64,000 bases of DNA, taken from Chloroflexus sp. Lineage in GTDB: Bacteria; Chloroflexota; Anaerolineae; Anaerolineales; Villigracilaceae. The position numbers and the translations under genes are program-made. Position 1 is the stretch's first letter. Each line of letters opens with the position of its first letter. Below the pieces are notes generated by a model. It was not told the origin of the DNA, ran no database searches, and worked only from the letters and a program-made list of their open reading frames with translations. Positions 52,101 through 57,541 of this stretch are shown piece after piece. Location: contig DYHT01000002.1 in the NCBI GenBank assembly GCA_020723995.1, forward strand, positions 1 through 64,000. Reading direction: 5' to 3'.

Positions 52101-52957
52101 CACCACATCAAATCCTCGGATGTTTGTCGGGGCAGCGTGACCGGATTATAGCGATTGGTGATGTCGAGAGAGTATTCAACCGATTGATTGCGACCCACAA
52201 CTTTCGTCTTTATCACCGGCTGTTGCAGCGCATAAGATTGCCCCACATCGGGGAGAGTTTTGGCAACCGCAACCAAATCGCCTGCCCGCAATTCACGCAG
52301 ATATTTCCAGGCACGCGTATACCGTCCGCGCTGGCGGCCAGCCTCGCGGCGATATTCCAGCGTTAGAAAAGGATGATTCTCGGTTGAGCGGATTGTGCGC
52401 GTGCCAACCTTGACATCGAAAACAGGGCACTCACCTTTCGGCATGGTCGCCTTGACGGGAGAAGGCCGAATTTCGTTTGTTTCCTCGTCCAGCGAAAAGA
52501 CCACATCGCCAGGGACAATCTCACAGATAGGGACAATACCACGCGCGGTGTAAACGCGGGCATCGCCGCTCAGACATTCATACTGCGCGCCCACGCCAGC
52601 CAAAAACTTGCGTTCCGCTTCCGGGATACCAAGTTTGTCAAACGTGTTCTTGATGTCGTCGGGGACATCATCCCACGAGCCGCTGGAGGCCTGAGTGGGC
52701 TTCACGTAATAGAAAATATTGTCCAAGTCGAGGCCGGAGATGTCCGCGCCCCAGGTTGGCATCGGGCGCTGCATAAAATGTTCCAGCCCTTTCAATCGGA
52801 AGTCGAGCATCCACTGCGGCTCGCCCTTCATGCGCGAAATATTTTCCACCACGGCGCGGTTCAATCCCCGGCCGGATTTGAACACGTAGTTATCGGCGTC
52901 GTGAAAGCCGTATTTGTATTGGCCGATGTCTTGTAAAATCTTAGCGTCTTCGCTCAT
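49124..52957 (-). CDS. sufB: SufB containing two inteins
   Basis: 1277 residues before splicing. Removal of two inteins leaves exteins of 127, 168 and 173 residues, together 468, the normal SufB length. Extein motifs include GLNRAVVENISRMKGEPQWM near the start, CTAPQYTTDSFHSGVIEIIV, and the end VGEEQLFYLMSRGLSQEEA. Intein 1 (residues 128-530) is inserted after GAQYE and before SEMVY; intein 2 (699-1104) is inserted after DANLG and before SKLTM. Both have Cys1, a C-terminal His-Asn and Ser at +1. The junctions can be read exactly from the family. Both splicing events must occur for the scaffold to work. Confidence 0.97.
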   Translation of the reverse strand: MSEDAKILQDIGQYKYGFHDADNYVFKSGRGLNRAVVENISRMKGEPQWMLDFRLKGLEHFMQRPMPTWGADISGLDLDNIFYYVKPTQASSGSWDDVPDDIKNTFDKLGIPEAERKFLAGVGAQYECLSGDARVYTARGIVPICEIVPGDVVFSLDEETNEIRPSPVKATMPKGECPVFDVKVGTRTIRSTENHPFLTLEYRREAGRQRGRYTRAWKYLRELRAGDLVAVAKTLPDVGQSYALQQPVIKTKVVGRNQSVEYSLDITNRYNPVTLPRQTSEDLMWWLGLYVGDGFAHCCQGADKARVEFAIPETDKTLRSEFNSATTRLFELSAANGDPYRMTVYSTIVARYLEVNGFAGGALEKRVPTWVASLPQSQILAFLGGYVDADGYVRDHPKNHDVILTSGNKELLQDVRNLAALCGLPTSNIHRFESRHPHDETRTIVGYRMEMSGNFERLGCRSAQRTSRLGKRKFHHTYSSAEGTTFRNHTNESLGYVRINSITPVGSEPVYDIEVAGPHNFVAEGLIVHNSEMVYHSIQEHLEKLGVIFLSIEDGLRQHPDLFREYFGTVIPIEDNKFAALNSAVWSGGSFVYVPKGVKVDLPLQAYFRLNIANVGQFERSLIIVDEGAYVHYTEGCTAPQYTTDSFHSGVIEIIVKKGARSRYTTIQNWSTNVYNLVTQRAKVFGDATHEWVDANLGCLAEGSTVTTPDGIKTIESLQAGDKVLSYDEAEGRLCFRTVTAKRFSGHQPVHTVSGGERRLLVTANHPFYSYHYNPDVAKKSRRYRLGYVRADHLKRAILPRRSLDYGKPYLLSIPSLETKFESYNQYASDLVMTRQRSSRMTIGEYSTDDLMWLLGYWVGDGDIDIIPAKTADVIRFARVGFSTPRQDRARERLMGVMTNIIDVEPTEGTDGHYLAWNSKELAEFFKLNGFGGKAATKRVPQWVWFIPESQRLAFVAGYLDADGFANEYGFHIRSANRSLLEDIASLLVTLGITARLHTEFIEPRKVKILGVECVAHGAYRLSFRLDERFLPHLSFATNEKIRHQKPRQNQMGRKVGRSTLTLGDDVEIVKVEVSELTEHGVPTWDIEVDGTGNFISQGFIVHNSKLTMKYPSCYLMEPGAHGEMLSMAFAGPGQTQDAGSKMVHFAPNTSSKITSKSISRGGGRASYRGLLKVYKGAHDVKSNAVCDALLLDPQSRSDTYPYIEIDEENVTIGHEASVSKVGEEQLFYLMSRGLSQEEATTMVVSGFIEPLVKELPMEYAVEMNRLIQLQMEGSVG
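49646..50863 (-). mobile_element. SufB intein 2 with LAGLIDADG endonuclease
   Basis: 406 residues, from Cys (codon at 50861-50863) to Asn (49646-49648), followed by Ser. The splicing blocks are CLAEGSTVTTPDGIKTIESL (A), the ANHPF block (B) and the end GNFISQGFIVHN (F/G). The two LAGLIDADG-like motifs are LLGYWVGDG and FVAGYLDADG, so the endonuclease looks complete. The central part is clearly related to that of intein 1. Confidence 0.95.
51368..52576 (-). mobile_element. SufB intein 1 with LAGLIDADG endonuclease
   Basis: 403 residues, from Cys (52574-52576) to Asn (51368-51370), followed by Ser. Block A is CLSGDARVYTARGIVPICEI, block B has STENHPF, and the end is HNFVAEGLIVHN. The two LAGLIDADG-like motifs are WLGLYVGDG and FLGGYVDADG. 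The endonuclease core (VPTWVASLPQSQILAFLGGY) parallels VPQWVWFIPESQRLAFVAGY of intein 2. Confidence 0.95.
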
Positions 52958-52966
52958 GGCAACATC

Positions 52967-53050
52967 AGTGAGTAGAGAATAGAGAGTCGAGAGTAGTGCA
53001 TGAGTGCAAAACTACTCTCTATTCTCTATTTATTACTACTCTCTCCATTC
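52967..53050. repeat. Inverted satellite (GAGTAGAGA / TCTCTACTC) overlapping the sufC end
   Basis: The left arm (52967-52997) repeats GAGTAGAGAATAGAGAGT and the right arm (about 53010-53050) repeats its complement (CTACTCTCTATTCTC). The sufC stop codon (53026-53028) and last residues (ENGESSNK) lie in the right arm. Confidence 0.8.
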
Positions 53051-53808
53051 TCGTACTTCTCGCGCACCCAGTCATAGCCCTGCTCTTCGAGGTGCAGCGC
53101 CAGGTCCGCGCCGCCGGATTCGACAATCCGCCCGCCGAGCATGATGTGGACGAACTGCGGCTTGATGTAGTTGAGCAAACGCTGATAGTGTGTGATGACC
53201 ACCGCGCCCAGGTCGGGGCCGGTCAGTGCGTTGACACCATCCGCCACAATGCGCAAGGCGTCAATATCCAGACCCGAATCTGTCTCGTCCAAAATGGCAA
53301 TTTCGGGCTTGAGCGTAGCCATCTGCAAAATCTCAGCGCGCTTCTTCTCGCCGCCGGAGAAACCGTCGTTCAGGTAACGTCCGGCAAAAACGGAATCCAT
53401 TTTCAGGAGTTCCATCTTCTCTTTGAGCATCTTGCGAAACTCAGGGATGGGCATGCCCTTGTCTTCGGGATTGGCGGCGCGGCGGCGGGCATTGATTGCC
53501 GTGCGCAGGAAATTCGCCACTGTCACGCCAGGAATGGCGACCGGGTATTGGAAAGCCAGGAACAGCCCCAGCCGCGAACGCTCGTCGGCTTCCAATTCGA
53601 GGATGTTCCGCCCCTTGAACCAAACCTCCCCTCTCGTCACGGTGTAGGACGGGTGGCCCATCAGCGTATACGCCAGTGTGGACTTGCCTGTCGCGTTGGG
53701 GCCCATGATGGCATGGACTTCGCCTTGTTTCACCGTCAGGTCGAGGCCTTTGAGGATTTCCTTGCCTTCGACGCTGACGTGGAGATTTTTTACGACTAAC
53801 TCGGACAT
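53026..53808 (-). CDS. sufC: SufC ATPase
   Basis: 260 residues from the ATG at 53808 (AAGGAGTC upstream); the longer frame to 53868 lies in the leader palindromes. Walker A is GPNATGKST, the signature is [12 protein letters not shown], Walker B is [12 protein letters not shown]. It is the ABC-type ATPase that drives the SufBD scaffold and the first gene of the operon. The last seven or so residues are encoded in a satellite arm, so its C-terminus has probably been altered by repeat growth. Confidence 0.96.
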   Translation of the reverse strand: MSELVVKNLHVSVEGKEILKGLDLTVKQGEVHAIMGPNATGKSTLAYTLMGHPSYTVTRGEVWFKGRNILELEADERSRLGLFLAFQYPVAIPGVTVANFLRTAINARRRAANPEDKGMPIPEFRKMLKEKMELLKMDSVFAGRYLNDGFSGGEKKRAEILQMATLKPEIAILDETDSGLDIDALRIVADGVNALTGPDLGAVVITHYQRLLNYIKPQFVHIMLGGRIVESGGADLALHLEEQGYDWVREKYENGESSNK

Positions 53809-53835
53809 TAAAGACTCCTTGCCGTTTGTTGCGGA

Positions 53836-53913
53836 GTGCGAAGTCTCCAGACTTCGCACATGTCGCAAAATCCCGAAGTCTGGCCCTTACAGGGTGCTTC
53901 GCGAAGACTTCGG
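53836..53913. repeat. Two GCGAAGTC palindromes in the suf operon leader
   Basis: GTGCGAAGTCTCCAGACTTCGCAC at 53836-53859 is a hairpin with perfect nine-base arms. A second one at 53873-53913 has ends CCGAAGTC and GACTTCGG and an inner CCCTTACAGGG stem. Both lie downstream of the predicted suf promoter and upstream of sufC, so they would be in the untranslated leader. They look like a REP family; a regulatory effect on the leader is possible but not shown. Confidence 0.8.
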
Positions 53914-53929
53914 ATTCCAATGCGACGGG

Positions 53930-53958
53930 ATTATAGCACGCGCGGGGAGATATGTCAA
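53930..53958 (-). promoter_or_regulatory. Consensus sigma-70-type promoter of the suf operon
   Basis: On the minus strand TTGACA (complement of 53953-53958) and TATAAT (complement of 53930-53935) are separated by exactly 17 bases. Both hexamers are perfect. The start site would be near 53923, giving a leader of about 115 bases before sufC. Confidence 0.88.
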
Positions 53959-53988
53959 TATTTATGATAATATTCTAGTATATTGACA
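53953..53988. promoter_or_regulatory. Shared inverted repeat over both -35 boxes (probable SufR operator)
   Basis: TGTCAATAT (53953-53961) and ATATTGACA (53980-53988) are perfect inverted copies 18 bases apart. Each contains the -35 hexamer of one of the divergent promoters. A protein bound here would block both. A second perfect palindrome AACAGGCCTGTT (53995-54006) lies in the sufR promoter spacer. SufR is the obvious candidate binder (inference from layout). Confidence 0.65.
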
Positions 53989-54011
53989 AGGTTCAACAGG
54001 CCTGTTATACT
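53983..54011 (+). promoter_or_regulatory. Sigma-70-type promoter of sufR
   Basis: TTGACA at 53983-53988 and TATACT at 54006-54011 are separated by 17 bases. The start of sufR lies 25 bases downstream, with AAGAGGTAAGAA as ribosome binding region. Confidence 0.85.
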
Positions 54012-54036
54012 CTTTACAGCATAGAAGAGGTAAGAA

Positions 54037-54654
54037 ATGAAAAGCACGCGCGACCGAATTCTGCAAACCATCCAACGCCAGCCGCGCACGACCATCAATG
54101 CATTGGCCGAGGCGGTTGGCATTAACCCCATCTCGGTGCGCCACCACCTGACCAATCTACAGGTCGAGGGCCTGGTCGCGGCAGAGGAAGAACGGCACGG
54201 GGTCGGGCGGCCGCGCCTGGTCTACTACCTGACCGAGGCCGGCAGCGAGCGTTTCCCCACTCATTACCTGCGCCTGACCTCGCGTCTGCTCGACCAGTTG
54301 AAGGAATCGTTGCCCGAGCCGCTTGTCAGCAAGCTGTTTCTGCAAATGGCCGAAGATATGGCCGCAGAGTACGCCGAGCAAATGAAAGACATGCCGCTGG
54401 AAGAACGGCTGGAATTTATGAAACGCCTGCTGGCCGAGGAGGGATTTAACATCGAATGGGAGAAGGCCGCCGATGGCTACCACATCCATGAAATCACCTG
54501 CCCTTACCTGCAAATCAGCCAGAACCATCCTGAAGTCTGCACGGTGGACCATACGCTCATCTCACGCATGTTGGCCGTCCCGGCTGAAAAAGTCAAGTGC
54601 ATCTTGAGCGGCGACACGCAATGCACATATATTGTGCAGACGAGTGAAAAGTGA
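54037..54654 (+). CDS. sufR: SufR-type Fe-S transcription regulator
   Basis: 205 residues. The N-terminal winged HTH is in TTINALAEAVGINPISVRHH, then GLVAAEEERHGVGRPRLVYY with the wing. The C-terminal part has four Cys (155, 168, 188 and 196: TCPYLQ, PEVCTVD, VKCILSG, TQCTYI) placed as in SufR proteins that bind a cluster. Cluster-loaded SufR represses suf genes in other bacteria. Here it is divergent from the suf operon and shares its control region, so it probably regulates both. Confidence 0.93.
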   Translation: MKSTRDRILQTIQRQPRTTINALAEAVGINPISVRHHLTNLQVEGLVAAEEERHGVGRPRLVYYLTEAGSERFPTHYLRLTSRLLDQLKESLPEPLVSKLFLQMAEDMAAEYAEQMKDMPLEERLEFMKRLLAEEGFNIEWEKAADGYHIHEITCPYLQISQNHPEVCTVDHTLISRMLAVPAEKVKCILSGDTQCTYIVQTSEK

Positions 54655-54657
54655 TGG

Positions 54658-54687
54658 AGTGCGAGTTGCGAGTTACGAGTTGCAGAT
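54658..54687. repeat. GAGTTGC satellite
   Basis: Units GCGAGTTGCGAGTTACGAGT follow the sufR stop. The complement of this unit (CAACTCGCAAC) appears inside the mannosidase frame at 5873-5900. Confidence 0.65.
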
Positions 54688-54705
54688 TGGCAAGGTTGAT
54701 GGAAG

Positions 54706-55053
54706 ATGAACAACGAAGAAAAAAATGAAATCCGCTGGAATATTCACGAGACGCATCCCGACCTGGTCCAGCCGCTGCGCGAAAAACTGGCCGAAGTGGT
54801 GGACCCGGAGATCGGTATGAATGTGCTGCAATTGGGGTTGATCCGCAAGGTGGAGGTCGAGGAGGAGGTCGTCAAGATGTACATCATCCTGACCACGCCA
54901 TTTTGCCCTTACGGCCCGGCGATGATCGAAACCATCCGCCAGAAGGCGCAGGAAGCGGTCGGTAAACCGGTGACGCTGGAACTCGGCATGGAGCCGTGGG
55001 ATTTCTCGATGATGGAGGAGCCAGGGGCGTTAGATTGGGGGTTGTACGCCTGA
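54706..55053 (+). CDS. DUF59/MIP18 family protein (SufT-like)
   Basis: 115 residues. The sequence LAEVVDPEIGMNVLQLGLIR, then ILTTPFCPYGPAMIETIRQK with its Cys, is the DUF59 family, whose members help deliver or mature Fe-S clusters. Its place just downstream of sufR supports an Fe-S role. The 229 bases after it hold a short AT-rich stretch and a weak TGCC...GGCA hairpin but no gene that can be supported. Confidence 0.9.
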   Translation: MNNEEKNEIRWNIHETHPDLVQPLREKLAEVVDPEIGMNVLQLGLIRKVEVEEEVVKMYIILTTPFCPYGPAMIETIRQKAQEAVGKPVTLELGMEPWDFSMMEEPGALDWGLYA

Positions 55054-55282
55054 CTTTGGAATATAATGTCAGACGATGGGTGCGAGTTATCGTTCTACAT
55101 TCGCCCGTTGATGAATTGGATGAAACGGAATGATTGCAAGCAGCGGCTCGCAATCCCCCCTTTGATTTTCTATAAAAGATCCGCATTTCTGCCTTTTTGG
55201 CAGGGCAAGGCGCCTTTTGGAAGTTCAAATAGCAAGTTATGCGGTACTGCCTAAAAAGAAATCTGTCAGCCCAACATCTGCT

Positions 55283-55609
55283 TTACCGTATCTTGAACAT
55301 CGTCATCAGTTTCATGGCCAGGTTCAAGTCACCGGCCAGTTTGATCTTGCCCTGCATGAAAGCCTGCATCCCATCCATTTCGCCAGTAAAAATTTTGACG
55401 TAATCGGCAGAGTCGGCGGACAGGGTCATCTTTGGGCTGGGGTGCGCGCCCTGCGTGACGGTGCACTTGCCATCCTTGATGGCCGCGTACCACTCGCCGG
55501 CTTCCGCGCCGGAGAACTTGAACTGGATGACAGCATCCAGGCCGGGGGCTTTTTCCGGCAGGAACGCGCCGGGCATTTTGGACATGAGGTCTGCGACTGT
55601 TAGAGGCAT
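55283..55609 (-). CDS. SCP2 sterol-transfer family protein
   Basis: 108 residues. The pattern AVIQFKFSGAEAGEWYAAIK, CTVTQGAHPSPKMTLSADSA and AFMQGKIKLAGDLNLAMKLM is the SCP2 fold, a small lipid-binding protein. It probably binds acyl-CoA or other lipids. It lies at the end of the beta-oxidation gene row. Confidence 0.92.
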   Translation of the reverse strand: MPLTVADLMSKMPGAFLPEKAPGLDAVIQFKFSGAEAGEWYAAIKDGKCTVTQGAHPSPKMTLSADSADYVKIFTGEMDGMQAFMQGKIKLAGDLNLAMKLMTMFKIR

Positions 55610-55627
55610 TTTGGTCTCCTTGTCTAT

Positions 55628-55773
55628 TAGTCGGACAGTCTGATGGTCGAATAGTCTGATAGTCTGATAGTCTGTAGTCGGATAGGCAGTTGGTCAAGTA
55701 TTCAGTCAAAAGGCTTGGTAATGCCAAGCCACGGACTATGTGACTATAAGACTACCTGACTATCCGACTATGA
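55628..55773. repeat. Inverted satellite (AGTCTGATA / GACTATC) with an inner hairpin
   Basis: The left arm (55628-55685) repeats TAGTCTGATAGTCTGATAG. The right arm (55733-55773) repeats the complement (ACTATAAGACTACCTGACTA). The centre holds a hairpin GGCTTGGTAATGCCAAGCC. The unit matches that at 45562-45605. It lies between the thiolase and SCP2 genes. Confidence 0.82.
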
Positions 55774-55775
55774 GA

Positions 55776-56966
55776 TTAGTTCTGCAAGTTCTCGAAGATG
55801 GACGCCGCGCCCATGCCGCCGCCGATGCACATCGAAACCATGCCGTACTTCGACTTGCGGCGCGCCATCTCGTAGATGAGTTGCGTGGTCAGTTTGGCGC
55901 CGGTGCAGCCCAGCGGATGGCCGAGGGCGATCGCCCCGCCGTTGACGTTGACCTTCTCGGGGTACAGCCCGACTTCACGAACGACGGCCAGCGACTGCGC
56001 GGCGAAGGCTTCGTTGAGTTCGATTATATCAATATCGTTCAACGTCAACCCGGCCATCTTGAGCGCCTTCGGAATGGCGACCACCGGCCCGATGCCCATC
56101 AGTTCCGGCGCCACGCCGCCCACCGCAAAGCAGACGAATCTCGCCAGCGGCTTGAGCCCGAGCGCCTTGACCTTTTCGGCAGACATAACCACCACGCCCG
56201 CCGCGCCATCCGACATCTGCGACGAGTTGCCGGCTGTCACCACGCCGCCCTCTTTGAAGGCCGGCTTGAGTTTGGCGAGCGCTTCGATGGTCGTGTCGGC
56301 GCGCGGACCTTCGTCGCGCTTGACGGTGAATTTCTTCGTCACCGGCTTGCCTTCCGGCCCCATTTCTTTGACTTCCACGTCCACAGGCACCAGTTCGGGG
56401 TCGAAGCGGCCCGTGTTGACCGCCTCGGCAGCGCGCTGGTGGCTGGTCAGCGAGAAGGCATCCTGGTCGGCGCGGCTGACGTTGTACTTCACCGAGACGT
56501 TTTCGGCAGTCAGGCCCATGTTGGTGTAGTACTGCGGCAAGTCCATGGCGAATTGCGGATTGGGTGAAAACTTGTAGCCCATCATCGGCACCATGGACAT
56601 GGATTCCACGCCGCCAGCGATGGCGACGTCCAATTGCCCGGACATGATGGCATAGGCCGCATGGGCGATGGCCTGCACGCCCGACGAGCAGTAGCGGTTG
56701 ATGGTCTCGGCCGGCACGCTCTCCGGCAGCCCGGCGCGGATGACGACGGCGCGCGGCATGTTCATGCCCTGTTCGCCTTCTGGGAATGCGCAGCCGAGGA
56801 TGACGTCTTCGATGTCTTTGGGATCCAGCGCCGGTGTTCGTTTTAGTAATTCCTTGATCACCAGTACGGTCAGTTCATCGGGGCGGACAGTTGCCAATCC
56901 GCCGCGCTTGGCTTTGCCGACGGGTGTTCTGGCGGCTGATACGATTACAGCTTCACGAGTTGTCAT
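55776..56966 (-). CDS. fadA: Acetyl-CoA acyltransferase (beta-oxidation thiolase)
   Basis: 396 residues. Catalytic Cys in [13 protein letters not shown], His in [16 protein letters not shown], second Cys in [16 protein letters not shown]. It cleaves 3-ketoacyl-CoA. It belongs to the minus-strand beta-oxidation row and differs clearly from the thiolase at 18630-19829. Between it and fadN lies the GxxExxY cassette. Confidence 0.95.
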   Translation of the reverse strand: MTTREAVIVSAARTPVGKAKRGGLATVRPDELTVLVIKELLKRTPALDPKDIEDVILGCAFPEGEQGMNMPRAVVIRAGLPESVPAETINRYCSSGVQAIAHAAYAIMSGQLDVAIAGGVESMSMVPMMGYKFSPNPQFAMDLPQYYTNMGLTAENVSVKYNVSRADQDAFSLTSHQRAAEAVNTGRFDPELVPVDVEVKEMGPEGKPVTKKFTVKRDEGPRADTTIEALAKLKPAFKEGGVVTAGNSSQMSDGAAGVVVMSAEKVKALGLKPLARFVCFAVGGVAPELMGIGPVVAIPKALKMAGLTLNDIDIIELNEAFAAQSLAVVREVGLYPEKVNVNGGAIALGHPLGCTGAKLTTQLIYEMARRKSKYGMVSMCIGGGMGAASIFENLQN

Positions 56967-56982
56967 AGTGTTTCTCCTTGTT

Positions 56983-57021
56983 GTACACGGATGACACGGA
57001 TTTCACTGATAAGCACGGATT
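56983..57021. repeat. Left satellite arm (CACGGAT unit) of the GxxExxY cassette
   Basis: GTACACGGATGACACGGATT, then TCACTGATAAGCACGGATT. The outer ten bases GTACACGGAT are perfectly inverted at 57528-57537. The arm ends seven bases before the GxxExxY stop codon. Confidence 0.85.
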
Positions 57022-57028
57022 ATTTCTT

Positions 57029-57469
57029 TTACTTCTTCGTCCAGCGCAGGGAGCCCTTGTGCTCGTTGTCGTAGATTTTGCGTTTGAGGGTTGCTGACTT
57101 CCCAAAGTTAAGTACATAACCAACTTCGATTTCGGTGGTCTTGAGATAGTTGAGCAATTGAGCTTCATGTTCATCAACGATGGAGTCAACGGATTTCAAT
57201 TCCAACAAGATGACATCGTTGACGACCATATCAGCGAAAAACTCACCTACAACCTGGCCGTGATAGTAAACCTTGATGGCAACCTGCTCATCCACTTTGA
57301 AGCCAGACTCACGCAAGGCAATGGCAAACGCTTTCTGATACACCTTTTCACTGAAACCAAATCCGAGTTCGTTATGCACCTGATAGAACATGTTGATAAT
57401 CGTCTCACTCAGGTCGGCATACTTGCCCTCGAATGGCTTTTTCGGTGTCATATCTCTGCGAGCCTGCAT
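57029..57469 (-). CDS. GxxExxY family protein
   Basis: 146 residues. The motif GFSEKVYQKAFAIALRESG carries the G-x-x-E-x-x-Y pattern that names the family; the later GEFFADMVVNDVILLELKSV resembles the core of PD-(D/E)XK nucleases (D ... E-x-K). The function is unknown. The start at 57469 follows GGAGG. The gene lies within a unit bounded by inverted satellite arms at 56983 and 57537, inside the beta-oxidation operon and in the same direction, so it may be read through by that operon. Confidence 0.93.
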   Translation of the reverse strand: MQARRDMTPKKPFEGKYADLSETIINMFYQVHNELGFGFSEKVYQKAFAIALRESGFKVDEQVAIKVYYHGQVVGEFFADMVVNDVILLELKSVDSIVDEHEAQLLNYLKTTEIEVGYVLNFGKSATLKRKIYDNEHKGSLRWTKK

Positions 57470-57497
57470 CGTCCTGCCTCCAACAAAAACCTATGGG

Positions 57498-57537
57498 AAA
57501 TCCGTGTGACTCCGTGTAATCCGTGCAATCCGTGTAC
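57498..57537. repeat. Right satellite arm (ATCCGTG unit) of the GxxExxY cassette
   Basis: AAATCCGTGTGACTCCGTGT, then AATCCGTGCAATCCGTGTAC. The end ATCCGTGTAC is the exact inverse of the other boundary. It lies four bases before the fadN stop. Confidence 0.85.
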
Positions 57538-57541
57538 AGGT

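Noticed and set aside
55066-55254. Open frame of 62 codons after the DUF59 gene
   Set aside because: No ribosome binding site, no family, and a composition unlike its neighbours; treated as non-coding.
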